The translations under genes and the position numbers were made by a program. Shown in pieces: positions 38,812 through 48,100 of a DNA stretch of 64,000 bases. Below the pieces are notes generated by a model that made no database searches, was not told the origin of the DNA, and saw nothing but the letters and a program-made list of their open reading frames with translations. Every line of letters begins with the position of its first letter. Position 1 is the stretch's first letter. The stretch is from Acidovorax sp. SRB_14 (GTDB lineage: Bacteria; Pseudomonadota; Gammaproteobacteria; Burkholderiales; Burkholderiaceae_C), in contig NZ_MWOK01000009.1 of the NCBI RefSeq assembly GCF_012932145.1, forward strand, positions 62,001 to 126,000. The letters are read 5' to 3'.

Positions 38812-38839
38812 AAAAAGGCCCCTATGAAGGGGCCTTTTT
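38812..38839 (-). terminator. Terminator after pilA
   Basis: AAAAAGGCCCC (38812-38822), loop of 6, GGGGCCTTTTT (38829-38839): an 11-base perfect stem with A/T runs both sides. It would stop most pilin transcripts before the oligosaccharyltransferase gene, keeping the pilin in excess. Confidence 0.9.
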
Positions 38840-38872
38840 GCGCAACACAAGATGTCCTTTATCGAAGGACGA

Positions 38873-39322
38873 TCACTTGCAGCTGGCAGGCAGATACTTA
38901 GCCTCAATTGCCTTGGTTGTGTTGGCTGTATTGCAGGTCCAGACAACTTGGCCGTTCGTTGCAACACCATTGAGTGCAATTTGAGCGGCGTCGATAGCGG
39001 GCTCTGCTGCGGTCGCAGTTACGAGAATGTAGCCCTTGGATGCATCTGTCCCAGTGTAAGACACAGATGCGACATATTTTGACAGTTGTGCAGTGAGGGG
39101 GAGCGATGCTGTGCTGGGCATAGCTCCGTTTGTATTCACAAATTCAGACACGTCCGTTTTACCGGCAGACGCAGCAAGGATCAGCTCGCTGACCTTGGCG
39201 CGGACCGTGTAATCACGATAAGCCGGCAAAGCCACAGCCGCCAAAATACCAATAATCGCCACAACGATCATCAACTCGATCAGCGTGAAACCCTTCTGGG
39301 TCATTTGCATAGAGCGCTTCAT
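38873..39322 (-). CDS. pilA: Type IV major pilin PilA
   Basis: 149 residues from ATG 39322, preceded by a strong AGGAGAG site. Short positively charged leader, cleavage by prepilin peptidase after G11 ([11 protein letters not shown]), then the hydrophobic N-terminal alpha helix with Glu5 of the mature form (E16). The C-terminal D-region is bounded by two cysteines (C130 in VVWTCN and C148 at the end), the usual pilin disulfide. Assembles into type IVa pili for twitching, adhesion and DNA uptake. A PglL-like enzyme downstream suggests the pilin is glycosylated; the Ser/Thr-rich region ([11 protein letters not shown]) is a candidate acceptor. A sigma-54 promoter lies upstream. Confidence 0.95.
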   Translation of the reverse strand: MKRSMQMTQKGFTLIELMIVVAIIGILAAVALPAYRDYTVRAKVSELILAASAGKTDVSEFVNTNGAMPSTASLPLTAQLSKYVASVSYTGTDASKGYILVTATAAEPAIDAAQIALNGVATNGQVVWTCNTANTTKAIEAKYLPASCK

Positions 39323-39390
39323 AAATCTCTCCTCAAAATCAATTGCAATGGAAAACCTGCGGAAGAATTCCCCAGGCTCGTAACAACAAC

Positions 39391-39406
39391 AGCAGGTTCC
39401 GTGCCA
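39391..39406 (-). promoter_or_regulatory. Sigma-54 promoter of pilA
   Basis: On the minus strand: TGGCACGGAACCTGCT, with GG and GC separated by exactly 10 bases as needed for the -24/-12 elements. About 70 bases upstream of the pilA start. Sigma-54 with PilR control of pilA is well established in Pseudomonas and relatives. Confidence 0.75.
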
Positions 39407-39640
39407 GGCGTCGAATGCAACAAGACGTGTCAATTTTTGCGAAATTCCTCAGCATCTCTCACGGCGGTGTCGCGTCTCGCTTCCGCGTGCGCGCATCTGA
39501 CAATTTTGTCGCTCCGAAGATGTCACAAGGTGCATCTTTGTCTTACAAATCAAATGCGTGCGGCCTACAGTGAGTCAGGCCGCGCTGGCCTGTGCAGGCA
39601 CCACCTTTCACACCGCGACGGCATTCTTCAAATTCAGGTG

Positions 39641-39691
39641 AAATTGGCCTCTAGCCCTTGTGCAGAAAGCGCTAGCAACTATCAAAACAGG
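39641..39691. repeat. SDR copy 8
   Basis: TAGCCCTTGTGCAGAAAGCG followed by CTAGCAACTATCAAAACAGG. It aligns without gaps over most of its length with the copy at 40564-40606, next to the intact FHA gene. Confidence 0.7.
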
Positions 39692-39835
39692 ATCTCCGAT
39701 GGTGCTCCGCCTGCATCTCGGGGATTTCCGTCGCCAGCCATCGCACGGCCGGCAGGTCGCACAGCTCCCATCCCCCCTCAAACCTGCACACTTCCATCTG
39801 CGTGCCAGCCAGCTCTACCTGGCGGGAATAAAAAA
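39692..39835 (-). pseudogene. Degraded copy of the 3' end of the FHA-protein gene
   Basis: On the minus strand near 39815-39792 a 24-base segment encodes VELAGTQM and matches the end of the FHA gene (40728-40705) at 22 of 24 positions. The distance from this segment to the following SDR is similar in both places (about 130 and 118 bases). Upstream of the segment the similarity fades. It is not a functional gene; frame reads into an SDR stop. Either a partial duplication or flanking DNA brought in with brnTA. Confidence 0.45.
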
Positions 39836-40010
39836 CCCATTTCTTTCTGCAGCGATCGAATCAATCATTTGCGCAAATTCATGGATCAGCCGGCAGAAGA
39901 CGAGCCGCCTGCGGTGTCCATTGCTGCAAAGGCCCATGACTGCTGAACAAGAACATGGCGTCCCTTCAAGGATTGGAATTTGCTTATTTATTGGGGGCAC
40001 AATAAATAAA

Positions 40011-40282
40011 ATGAAAATCGAGCTCGACAGCACCAAACGGGAGAAGACCCTGGCCCATTGCGGCCTGGACTTTGCCCGCGCTGCCGAGGTATTTGTGGGC
40101 CTTCACTTCACGGGCAGGACCCCTGGCAAGACCATGAAGAAGACCGCTTCATCACCGCGGGCCAGCTGGATGTCCGCTTGGTGGTCTTGGTCTTGACGCC
40201 GCGCGGCGGGGTGCGCCGCATCATCAGCATGAGGAAAGCCAATGACCGCGAAAAAACCTTCTACGCCCGCCACCTGGACTGA
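40011..40282 (+). pseudogene. brnT: BrnT-family toxin gene, frameshifted
   Basis: Frame 1 from ATG 40011 gives MKIELDSTKREKTLAHCGLD and FARAAEVFVGLHFTG, typical of BrnT RNase toxins. The rest of the toxin (DPWQDHEEDRFITAGQLDVR then LVVLVLTPRGGVRRIISMRK ending at 40282) is in the next frame. A single missing base near 40110, in the sequence ACTTCACGGGCAG, explains the break. BrnT is a ribonuclease toxin neutralised by BrnA. As read here it would stop early and lack the catalytic C-terminal half. A sequencing error or programmed shift cannot be excluded. The reading end overlaps brnA by 41 bases, the normal BrnTA arrangement. Confidence 0.8.
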
Positions 40283-40514
40283 CCCAGACGATGCGCCAGA
40301 GTTGAGCGAAGCGTTCTTTCAGACGGCGGACCAGTACGATGGCGCCACACTCAAGCCCCGCGGCTGGCCCCGGGCCGCGACCATCAAAGAGGCCGTGAAG
40401 TTGCGGCTCAATGCCGACGTGCTGGCCGCGCTGCGCGCCAGCGGCGATGGCTGGCAAACGCGCATCAACGATGCCCTGCGGGCCTCGCTGGCGTTGGCGG
40501 GCAAACTGACCTAG
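40242..40514 (+). CDS. brnA: BrnA-family antitoxin
   Basis: 90 residues with AGGAAAG before ATG 40242. The C-terminal part is the ribbon-helix-helix-type domain of BrnA (KEAVKLRLNADVLAALRASG, DGWQTRINDALRASL), which binds the promoter; the N-terminal part (ATWTDPDDAPELSEAFFQTA) binds BrnT. Intact although the toxin gene is shifted, as expected when a TA locus decays toxin-first. Normally BrnTA is self-repressed by the complex. Confidence 0.88.
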   Translation: MTAKKPSTPATWTDPDDAPELSEAFFQTADQYDGATLKPRGWPRAATIKEAVKLRLNADVLAALRASGDGWQTRINDALRASLALAGKLT

Positions 40515-40563
40515 ACGCTGGAAAATAAGGGACCGTGTTCTGATTTCTAATGAATCAGTTCCT

Positions 40564-40606
40564 GACGCTTATGCAGTAAGCGTTAGGAGCTATTAAACAA
40601 GGAGCG
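40564..40606. repeat. SDR copy 9
   Basis: GACGCTTATGCAGTAAGCGT then TAGGAGCTATTAAACAAGGA. ACGCTTATGCAGTAAGCGT is itself a small hairpin. Located between brnA and the FHA gene end and could serve as a weak terminator for either. Confidence 0.7.
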
Positions 40607-40655
40607 CTAATCGCGCCTCGCCTGTCTGCGGCCGCCGCCATGGCGGGTAGCACAC

Positions 40656-41321
40656 TCAGAGCACTGCCCCCGTCACCCCCTGCACAAACTGCATCTGCGT
40701 GCCCGCCAGCTCCACACGGTCGCCGCTTTGCAGCGGCGTGGCGCTGCCGGCCACCGCTGCGCCGTTGAGCCGCGGCAGCTCCGGCCCTTCGACGTGCGCG
40801 AGCACGAAGCCCTGGTGGCGGCGCGTGATGGAGGCCACGGCGACGCCGGGTTTGCCGATGGTGGTGACGACCTTGGTCAGCGCCACTTCGCGCCCGGCGG
40901 CGGGGCCCGTGAGCACGCGAATCACGGCCGGGCTGGCGGCCGCGTCGGCGGGCACCGTGCGCGCCAGGGGCCGGGGGGCGCTCGCCATGCGGTGCTTGAC
41001 GACCACGGTCGTTTCGAAGCCCTCGGCTTCGGCCTCGTCGAGGAAGCGGATCTTGTACTTGCTCAGTTCGATGGTGTCGCCATGGCGCAGCAGCTGTCGC
41101 CCGATGGCTTTGCCGTTCACATAGGTGCCGTTGGTGCTGTTCAGGTCTTCGATTTCGACAGCCTGCGCTTCCAGCATGTGCAGCACGGCGTGCTCGCCGC
41201 TGACGGCCAGGTGGTCGATGACGATGTCGTTGTAGGGCCTGCGCCCGAGCGTGGTGCGCTCTTTGGTCAGCTCGATTTCCTTGATGGCGACTCCATCGAT
41301 CGAGAGGATCAGTTTGGGCAT
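40656..41321 (-). CDS. FHA-domain protein (two FHA-like domains)
   Basis: 221 residues from ATG 41321 with CAGGAG upstream. The first FHA domain (about 22-95) keeps all phosphothreonine-binding positions: GR at 26-27, SGEH at 41-44, and NSTNGTYVNG at 61-70. The second (about 133-215) is degenerate (TTIGKPGVAVASITRRHQG, LNGAAVAG). FHA domains bind phosphothreonine peptides, so it should sense Ser/Thr kinase activity. The PP2C phosphatase gene lies 43 bases upstream on the same strand, a functional pair. No kinase gene is present in the window. Confidence 0.9.
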   Translation of the reverse strand: MPKLILSIDGVAIKEIELTKERTTLGRRPYNDIVIDHLAVSGEHAVLHMLEAQAVEIEDLNSTNGTYVNGKAIGRQLLRHGDTIELSKYKIRFLDEAEAEGFETTVVVKHRMASAPRPLARTVPADAAASPAVIRVLTGPAAGREVALTKVVTTIGKPGVAVASITRRHQGFVLAHVEGPELPRLNGAAVAGSATPLQSGDRVELAGTQMQFVQGVTGAVL

Positions 41322-41364
41322 GGCCAACTCCTGGTGGTGGGGTACATAAGGGCGTGCGGCTGGG

Positions 41365-42153
41365 TCAGGCGGCCTTGAGCCAGCGCGACATGAAGCTGCA
41401 CCGCGGCTGCGCCGTGCCGGCCTGGGCCAGCAGCACGCTGATGTTGTCGCGCCCGCCATGGGCGTTGGCGGCGGCGATGAGGCGGCTGGCCTTGTCTTCG
41501 AGCGGCACATGGGCGGCCATGAGGGCGGTCAGTTCGGCGTGGTCGACCATTTCACTCAGGCCGTCGGAGCATAGGAGAAACAGGTCGCCGGATTCGACCG
41601 GGAATTCGGTGGTTTCGAGCTGCACCTGGGAGTCGACCCCCAGCGCCCGCGTGACGAGGTTGCGGCCCAACGACAGCGCCGCCTGCCGCGGCGTGAGCAG
41701 GCCGGCGTCGACCTGTTCCTGCAGCCACGAGTGGTCGCGCGTGAGCTGCGTGAGCTGGCCTGCGCGCAGGCGGTAGCCGCGCGAATCGCCCACATGGCCG
41801 AGCAGCAGCCGGTGGCCGCTGAACACGGCGGCCACCAGTGTGGTGCCCATGCCGGCGTACACGGGGTTGGACTGGGCAGCGTCGAAGATGGCCCGGTTGG
41901 CGCTGTCCACGCAGGTTTCGAGGGCGCGGCGCAGCGCGCGGGCGGGCACCGGAGAGCTGGCCTGCGCGAGCCAGCGGCCCATTTCGGCGCAGACGGAGGA
42001 GGTGGCCATGGCGGCGGCCACTTCGCCGGCGTTGTACCCGCCCATGCCATCGGCCAGCACGGCCACCTGGGCGTGTGCGTCCATGGCCACGGCGTCTTCG
42101 TTGTTGGCGCGCACCCGGCCGCAGTCGGTGCGGGCACAGAACTCGTATTTCAT
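41365..42153 (-). CDS. PP2C-type serine/threonine protein phosphatase
   Basis: 262 residues. All metal-site motifs of bacterial PP2C (Stp1/PrpC type) are visible: RTDCGRVRANNEDAV, LADGMGGYNAGEVAA, GMGTTLVAAVF, LGHVGDSRGYRL, LLCSDGLSEMV and GGRDNISVLL. Dephosphorylates Thr/Ser of targets, opposing a Hanks-type kinase. Upstream of the FHA gene in one transcript, so the two likely act on a common phospho-signal, for example cell-envelope or secretion control. Confidence 0.93.
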   Translation of the reverse strand: MKYEFCARTDCGRVRANNEDAVAMDAHAQVAVLADGMGGYNAGEVAAAMATSSVCAEMGRWLAQASSPVPARALRRALETCVDSANRAIFDAAQSNPVYAGMGTTLVAAVFSGHRLLLGHVGDSRGYRLRAGQLTQLTRDHSWLQEQVDAGLLTPRQAALSLGRNLVTRALGVDSQVQLETTEFPVESGDLFLLCSDGLSEMVDHAELTALMAAHVPLEDKASRLIAAANAHGGRDNISVLLAQAGTAQPRCSFMSRWLKAA

Positions 42154-42608
42154 GGGGTCCGGCCAGCCCCCGGGCGAGCACAGGCGGGGGCAGCCGCATT
42201 CATCACGGTGTCTTGCAAATCCGCCATGGGGTGGTGCTCTCCAGAGACGTGGCCTGCATCATAGACGAGGCTTTGGCGGGTGCTGGTGGGCGCCGGTCGC
42301 ACGGCCTCGTCATGCGCTCTGTGTAGCGCAGATCCTGGCCCTCTGTTTGTTCTTTTCACCCACGGCACCTTTGGTAACTGACTGTAATATTTTACAGAAG
42401 CACGGGGACGCCGGTGCGTTGGTGGTGAAGCATCCGGCAGCGCGTGCCTGCGTGCAGCATGTTGGCCCGCCGCAGTGGCCCTGGAGGGCTTGCCGTTCGT
42501 GTCAGGGTTTGGGGCGCCGCCGCAGGCCTGTGCCTGCCATCGCCGCCATTGGCACATGGTCTGCGGCAGGCCGTAGGCGCTGGGCAGGCCGCAGCCTGCC
42601 GCAGGGCA
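42154..42608. other. 455-base spacer without recognisable gene
   Basis: Lies between the PP2C start and the TerC-family stop on the minus strand. Contains the A/T-rich palindrome CTGTAA-TATT-TTACAG (42382-42397), with a TAAAAT -10-like box when read on the minus strand, about 230 bases upstream of the PP2C gene; it may be its promoter/operator. The remaining sequence has no frame with coding character that I can support. Confidence 0.45.
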
Positions 42609-43298
42609 TCAATGCGTTGTGACAGGCTGATTGGCTCGGGCCTGGAGCAGCTTGCCCGCCCCGACCACAAAAACCGCTCCAATCGCCGCAGCCACGTAAT
42701 GCAGCATGGGATGCACCACCAGCACGTCCTTCAAAGCGGTGTCGTTCATGATGGTTTCACCGCCCACCCAGCCGATCAGGCCAGCACCCAGAACGACGAT
42801 GACGGGGAAGCGCTCCATGAGCTTGATCATCAGCGTGCTGCCGAAGATCACCAGCGGAATGCTGATGGCCAGCCCCAAAATCAGCAGCAGCATGCTGCCC
42901 TGCGCGGCGGCGGCCACGGCAATCACGTTGTCCAGGCTCATCACCAGGTCGGCGATCAGGATGGTGCGCACCGCGGTCATCAGGTTGCCATGCGACTTTT
43001 CGCCGCCTTCGTCTTCGTCGTTCCCGCTGAGCAATTGCAGGCCGATCCACAGCAGCAGGCAGCCGCCAATGATCTGCAGGTAGGACAGCTCCAGCAACTT
43101 GGCTGCGACCACCGTGAGCACAATGCGCAGCACCACGGCGGCACCCGAGCCCCAGAAGATGGCTTTCTTTTGCTGCTGCGGCGGCAGGGAGCGCGCGGCC
43201 AGCGCGATGACCACCGCGTTGTCGCCCGACAAGATGATGTTGATCCAGACGATCTTGACCAAGCCAATCCAGAAATCGGCGCTTTGCAGAAACTCCAT
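42609..43298 (-). CDS. TerC/YjbE-family integral membrane protein
   Basis: 229 residues from ATG 43298 (MEFLQSADFWIGLVKIVWIN) with GGAGAAAA upstream. Seven to eight membrane segments; family motifs IILSGDNAVVIALAARSLP and IADLVMSLDNVIAVAAAAQG, each with acidic residues inside the membrane, as expected for metal binding. TerC-family proteins are linked to Mn2+ export or metalation of exported proteins. The acidic loop GNDEDEGGEKSHGN separates the two halves. It follows sucD with a terminator between; I looked for a Mn riboswitch upstream and could not recognise one. Confidence 0.9.
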   Translation of the reverse strand: MEFLQSADFWIGLVKIVWINIILSGDNAVVIALAARSLPPQQQKKAIFWGSGAAVVLRIVLTVVAAKLLELSYLQIIGGCLLLWIGLQLLSGNDEDEGGEKSHGNLMTAVRTILIADLVMSLDNVIAVAAAAQGSMLLLILGLAISIPLVIFGSTLMIKLMERFPVIVVLGAGLIGWVGGETIMNDTALKDVLVVHPMLHYVAAAIGAVFVVGAGKLLQARANQPVTTH

Positions 43299-43323
43299 GC
43301 ATTTTCTCCAGTGTTGTGAACAC

Positions 43324-43359
43324 AAAAAAAGCGCCGGAAACGGGGTTTCAGGCGCTTTT
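43324..43359 (-). terminator. Terminator after sucD
   Basis: AAAAGCGCC (43327-43335) and GGCGCTTTT (43351-43359) enclose a second small stem GAAAC/GTTTC. On the minus strand a run of U's follows. It lies 67 bases after the sucD stop and before the TerC-family gene. Confidence 0.85.
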
Positions 43360-43425
43360 CTTGTTTGGGAGACGGCAGTTTATCGGGCTCTGGTGCCCCT
43401 CCTCATCCGTAATTCTGCGTACAGA

Positions 43426-44322
43426 TTACTTCAGCTGGGCCTTGAGCAGCTGGCCCAGTTCGGACGGGTTGCGCGTGATGATGAAGCCCGACTCTTCCAT
43501 GACGGCGAGCTTGGCATCGGCCGTGTCGGCACCGCCCGAGATCAGCGCACCGGCGTGGCCCATGCGTTTGCCCGGAGGGGCGGTGACGCCAGCGATGAAG
43601 CCCACGATCGGTTTCTTCATGTTGGCCTTGCACCAGAGCGCGGCCTCGGCTTCGTCGGGGCCGCCGATCTCGCCGATCATGATGACGGCGTCGGTGTCGG
43701 GGTCGTCGTTGAAGGCCTTCATCACATCGATGTGCTTCAAGCCATTGATCGGGTCGCCACCAATGCCCACGGCGGTGGACTGGCCGAGGCCCACTTCGGT
43801 CAGCATGGCGACGGCTTCATAGGTCAGCGTGCCCGAGCGGCTCACCACGCCGATGCGGCCCTTGCGGTGGATGTGGCCGGGCATGATGCCGATCTTGATC
43901 TCGTCGGGCGTGATGATGCCGGGGCAGTTGGGGCCCAGCAGCAGCGTCTTCTTGCCGCCGGCGGCTTCCTTGGCCTTCATCTTGTTGCGCACTTCGAGCA
44001 TGTCGCGCACCGGGATGCCTTCGGTGATGCAGATCGCCATGTCCAGGTCGGCCTCGACGGCTTCCCAGATTGCGGCGGCCGCGCCTGCGGGCGGCACATA
44101 GATCACCGACACGGTCGCGCCGGTCTGGTGGGCGGCTTCCTTGACGGAGGCGTAGATCGGGATGTTGAAGATCGACTCGCCGGCCTTCTTCGGGTTCACA
44201 CCGGCGACGAAGGCGTTCTTGCCGTTCGCGTATTCCTGGCACTTTTCCGTGTGGAACTGGCCGGTCTTGCCCGTGATGCCCTGGGTGATGACCTTGGTGT
44301 CTTTGTTGATGTAGATCGACAT
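43426..44322 (-). CDS. sucD: Succinate-CoA ligase alpha subunit
   Basis: 298 residues, normal length. CoA-binding Rossmann domain with [16 protein letters not shown] near the N terminus, [16 protein letters not shown], and the ligase domain with the phosphorylated H256 in [14 protein letters not shown]. Catalyses the TCA step succinyl-CoA to succinate with ADP or GDP phosphorylation. Downstream of sucC by 61 bases in one operon. Read as the housekeeping enzyme, not a malate-CoA ligase. Confidence 0.97.
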   Translation of the reverse strand: MSIYINKDTKVITQGITGKTGQFHTEKCQEYANGKNAFVAGVNPKKAGESIFNIPIYASVKEAAHQTGATVSVIYVPPAGAAAAIWEAVEADLDMAICITEGIPVRDMLEVRNKMKAKEAAGGKKTLLLGPNCPGIITPDEIKIGIMPGHIHRKGRIGVVSRSGTLTYEAVAMLTEVGLGQSTAVGIGGDPINGLKHIDVMKAFNDDPDTDAVIMIGEIGGPDEAEAALWCKANMKKPIVGFIAGVTAPPGKRMGHAGALISGGADTADAKLAVMEESGFIITRNPSELGQLLKAQLK

Positions 44323-44383
44323 GTTTCTTGTCCTAGCGTTCTAGTCAGTCGGGGACAGAGCAACAGCTCCGTCCCCCAGGTCA

Positions 44384-45544
<1,161 letters not shown>

Positions 45545-45701
45545 GAGGTCTCTCTCAGGAAAGGGATTTCACCCGGCTACCATGCAGGGATGTCTGGCGG
45601 CGGGCGTGGGACATGGCAGCCCGCAAATGTATCATGCTGCGACGCACCATTGCTTAAGCCGCACCGACCAGGCCGCCACACTTTTCTTGCAGGAGCATTC
45701 C

Positions 45702-46634
45702 ATGTCCACAGTTTTCATCGACGGCGAAGCCGGTACCACGGGCCTGCAGATCCGTGAGCGCCTGCAGGCCATGCCCGCCGTCGAGCTGGTCAGCATCGCC
45801 CCCGAACAGCGCAAAGACCCCGCCGCCAAGCGCGCCCTGATCGCCGGCGTGGACCTGGTCGTGCTGTGCCTGCACGACGATGCCGCGCGCGAGACCGTGG
45901 CCCTGGTCGATGAGATCGAACAAACCAGCGGCCGCCAGATCAAGGTGATCGACGCCAGCACCGCGCATCGCACGGCGCCGGGCTGGGTGTTTGGCTTTCC
46001 TGAACTGTGCGCCGGCCAGGCCGACGCCGTTCGCAGCGCCCGCCGCGTCGCCAACCCCGGCTGCTATGCCACGGGTGCGATCGCGCTGCTGCGCCCGCTG
46101 GTCGATGCGGGGCTGGTGCCGCGCGACTTTCCGGTCGCGCTGCCCTCGGTGAGCGGCTATTCGGGCGGTGGGCGCCCGATGATCGAAGCCTACGAGGCTG
46201 GCAAGGCACCGCCTTACGAGGCCTACGCGCTGGGCCTGGCGCACAAGCACATCCCTGAAATCCTGCACTACACGGGCATGGTGCGGCGCCCCATCTTCAT
46301 TCCCGCCGTGGGCAACTTCGCGCAAGGCATGCTGGTGCAACTGCCGCTGCACCTGGACGTGCTGCCCGGCGCTCCGACCGCCACCGACCTGCACGACGCT
46401 CTGGCCGCGCATTACGCGCGCACCAACACGCCCGCGCAATGGGTCAGGGTGCTGCCTCCCACGGACGACCTGAAGCTGGCCGCCGACACCTTGGCCAATA
46501 CCAACCAGCTGGAGTTGCGCGTGTTTGCGAACGAGGAGCACCGCCAGGCCGTGCTGATCGCGCGGCTGGACAACCTGGGCAAGGGCGCCAGCGGCGCCGC
46601 GGTGCAGAACCTGCAGTTGATGTTGGGGCTGTAA
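45702..46634 (+). CDS. argC: N-acetyl-gamma-glutamyl-phosphate reductase, short type
   Basis: 310 residues from ATG 45702 with AGGAGC upstream; this is the shorter ArgC type found in many proteobacteria. NADP-binding start [14 protein letters not shown], catalytic C121 in [12 protein letters not shown], substrate-binding [17 protein letters not shown], and [12 protein letters not shown]. Reduces N-acetylglutamyl phosphate to the semialdehyde in arginine synthesis. Monocistronic unless the small ORF at 46781 is included. Confidence 0.95.
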   Translation: MSTVFIDGEAGTTGLQIRERLQAMPAVELVSIAPEQRKDPAAKRALIAGVDLVVLCLHDDAARETVALVDEIEQTSGRQIKVIDASTAHRTAPGWVFGFPELCAGQADAVRSARRVANPGCYATGAIALLRPLVDAGLVPRDFPVALPSVSGYSGGGRPMIEAYEAGKAPPYEAYALGLAHKHIPEILHYTGMVRRPIFIPAVGNFAQGMLVQLPLHLDVLPGAPTATDLHDALAAHYARTNTPAQWVRVLPPTDDLKLAADTLANTNQLELRVFANEEHRQAVLIARLDNLGKGASGAAVQNLQLMLGL

Positions 46635-46780
46635 GGCGGTAACGCGCCGGCCGAAAGCCGGAGCGGCGCGTCGCGGTGCACCCTTGCGGCCAGGCCCGCC
46701 ATATGCGGTGCCGTCCGACAGCGCGGCGACCTGGGGAGTGCCTACGATGCAGGCATTCGGTTCTCCTCGCGGAGGCGGGT

Positions 46781-46906
46781 ATGCACTTCTTTTCCTCCTT
46801 CTGGGGGCTTCTGGGCAGGCGCCCTGTGGCGCACAGCCGCCGGCTCTTCTTCAAAGCCACGCTGCGGTGGGCCAGCGCTGCGGCTACGCAAGGCAATGAG
46901 TCATGA
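46781..46906 (+). CDS. 41-residue small ORF translationally coupled to the next gene
   Basis: ATG 46781 is preceded by a very strong site GGAGGCGGGT (5 to 7 bases away), better than most genes in the window. The peptide starts MHFFSSFWGLLGRRPVAHSR, has a short hydrophobic start, then a basic amphipathic middle, and ends in AAATQGNES. Its stop codon overlaps the start of the next gene (ATGA at 46903). It may be a true microprotein or a leader that couples translation. No family recognised. Confidence 0.5.
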   Translation: MHFFSSFWGLLGRRPVAHSRRLFFKATLRWASAAATQGNES

Positions 46907-47406
46907 GCACGCCGCTCCCTTCCCGACCTGCCGCGCCGGCCCCCGGTGCGGACCGAGCTGTCCCGCACCCCGGCAGCCACGCCGGGGCGCCGCCCGGCAC
47001 GGCGCGGCGTGAAACGCGCGGGCTGGTGCTGCTGGCGGCCGGCGCGGTCACGCTGTGCCTGCTGACGGCCATCGGCTTCAACCTGGTGGTGTCGCACGAG
47101 CTGCGCAGCGGCTTTGCGGACGCGCAGCGCAGCGCGGCCCCTGCCGCGCCCACCCCGAGCGCCCCGAGCACCAGCGCCCCTGCCGGCATGACGCCTGCAC
47201 CCGCGGCCTCCGATGCCGCGGCCGGTGCCCGTACGGAGGCCGCAGCGGGGTCCGGCGGCGGCACACCGGCTTCCGACGCCACGGCGACCGGCGCGGCGGG
47301 CGCTGGCGCCGCCCCGGCAAGCACCAGCGCGGGCGCGCCGGTGGGGCCGGCCGATGCGGGCCACGCCCCTGAAGGCTCCAACGGTCCACAGACTCCGGCG
47401 CGCTGA
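46903..47406 (+). CDS. Single-pass membrane protein with Ala/Pro/Gly/Ser-rich tail
   Basis: 167 residues. A Pro/Ala-rich N terminus (about 1-38), one membrane segment at about 39-62 (GLVLLAAGAVTLCLLTAIGF), a short VVSHELRSGFADAQRS stretch, then ~95 residues of Ala/Gly/Pro/Ser/Thr low complexity that should be unfolded in the periplasm. The topology and tail resemble envelope-spanning tethers, but no domain is recognisable. It is coupled by overlap to the 41-residue ORF upstream. The tail may also expand or shrink by repeat slippage. Confidence 0.6.
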   Translation: MSTPLPSRPAAPAPGADRAVPHPGSHAGAPPGTARRETRGLVLLAAGAVTLCLLTAIGFNLVVSHELRSGFADAQRSAAPAAPTPSAPSTSAPAGMTPAPAASDAAAGARTEAAAGSGGGTPASDATATGAAGAGAAPASTSAGAPVGPADAGHAPEGSNGPQTPAR

Positions 47407-47639
47407 GTCGGTTTCTTTGGGTGCCGGGGCCCTGCGCCCGGCTTGGTCGGGCCATGCATTTCGTTGCGATCACTGCACCAATTCGGTTTGCCTGAAGCCG
47501 GCGCCACTGCGGGCTCCCACTCTGGGGCTGTGACCGCTGATCGGGCAAGCCGGGGCAGGGCCAAACGCGTCGGCCAGCCTGCCGGGTGCCTGCACGGTTG
47601 ATGGGGCCGCCGCATGGGCGCGCGGCCCGGGCCGGCGCG

Positions 47640-48092
47640 TCAGCGCGGTGCCACAGGCACCACGCGCCGCACGACGTCGGCGGCAAAACCGCGGGCGGTC
47701 AGAAAGCGCACCTGGCGCGCCCACGCCTTGGCGTCGGCCGGCGCAGCGCCAAAACGCTTGTCCCAGACGCTGCGCGCGCGCTCGAGCTCCGAGTCCTTGA
47801 GCTGTGCCACGGCCTCGCGCACCAGCGCCGGGTCGATGCCCTTGGCCTGCAGTTCCTGGCGCACCCGCGCCGCGCCCAGGCTGGCGGCGCGGCGGTTCAC
47901 GACGGACGCGACCACGCGCGCCTCGCTGATGAAACCCTTGGCCTGCAGGTCGTCGAGCACGCGCTCGATCTGGCCGGGTTCTTCTTCGTGGCGCGCCAGC
48001 TTGCGGCCGAGCTCGGCGCGCGAATGCTCGCGCGCTGCCAGGTAGCGCAGCGCGCGGCCCTTGAGGGAGGGGGGAGAAGGGGGCGACCGCAT
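47640..48092 (-). CDS. recX: Regulatory protein RecX
   Basis: 150 residues. Three-helix RecX repeats: LKGRALRYLAAREHSRAELG, VLDDLQAKGFISEARVVASV, and LGAARVRQELQAKGIDPALV. RecX binds inside the RecA filament groove and limits its activity. Directly downstream of recA on the same strand, separated by 63 bases that contain an SDR, so both are expected to be induced by DNA damage. Confidence 0.93.
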   Translation of the reverse strand: MRSPPSPPSLKGRALRYLAAREHSRAELGRKLARHEEEPGQIERVLDDLQAKGFISEARVVASVVNRRAASLGAARVRQELQAKGIDPALVREAVAQLKDSELERARSVWDKRFGAAPADAKAWARQVRFLTARGFAADVVRRVVPVAPR

Positions 48093-48100
48093 GCGGTGGG

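Larger units (their letters stand above)
39434..40010. other. Non-coding spacer between pilA and the brnTA locus
   Basis: No intact gene. It holds the far upstream region of pilA, where a PilR site is expected though not recognised, one SDR (39641-39691) and a degraded copy of the end of the FHA gene (39692-39835). GC content is mixed: the part next to brnT (39830-40010) is A/T-richer than the rest of the window. Confidence 0.6.

Noticed and set aside
40100-40125. Programmed frameshifting in brnT
   Set aside because: The site has no slippery heptamer and no obvious stimulating structure, and BrnT genes are normally read in one frame; a simple deletion is more likely.
42382-42397. Palindrome CTGTAA-TATT-TTACAG as a LexA site
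   Set aside because: The arms begin with CTGT and end with ACAG with an 8-base core, which fits CTGT-N8-ACAG formally, but it lies in a gene-free spacer about 230 bases from the PP2C start with no clear promoter; kept only as a possible regulatory palindrome.
43299-43425. Possible yybP-ykoY manganese riboswitch upstream of the TerC-family gene
   Set aside because: The space is taken up by the sucD terminator and I could not find the conserved riboswitch core in it.
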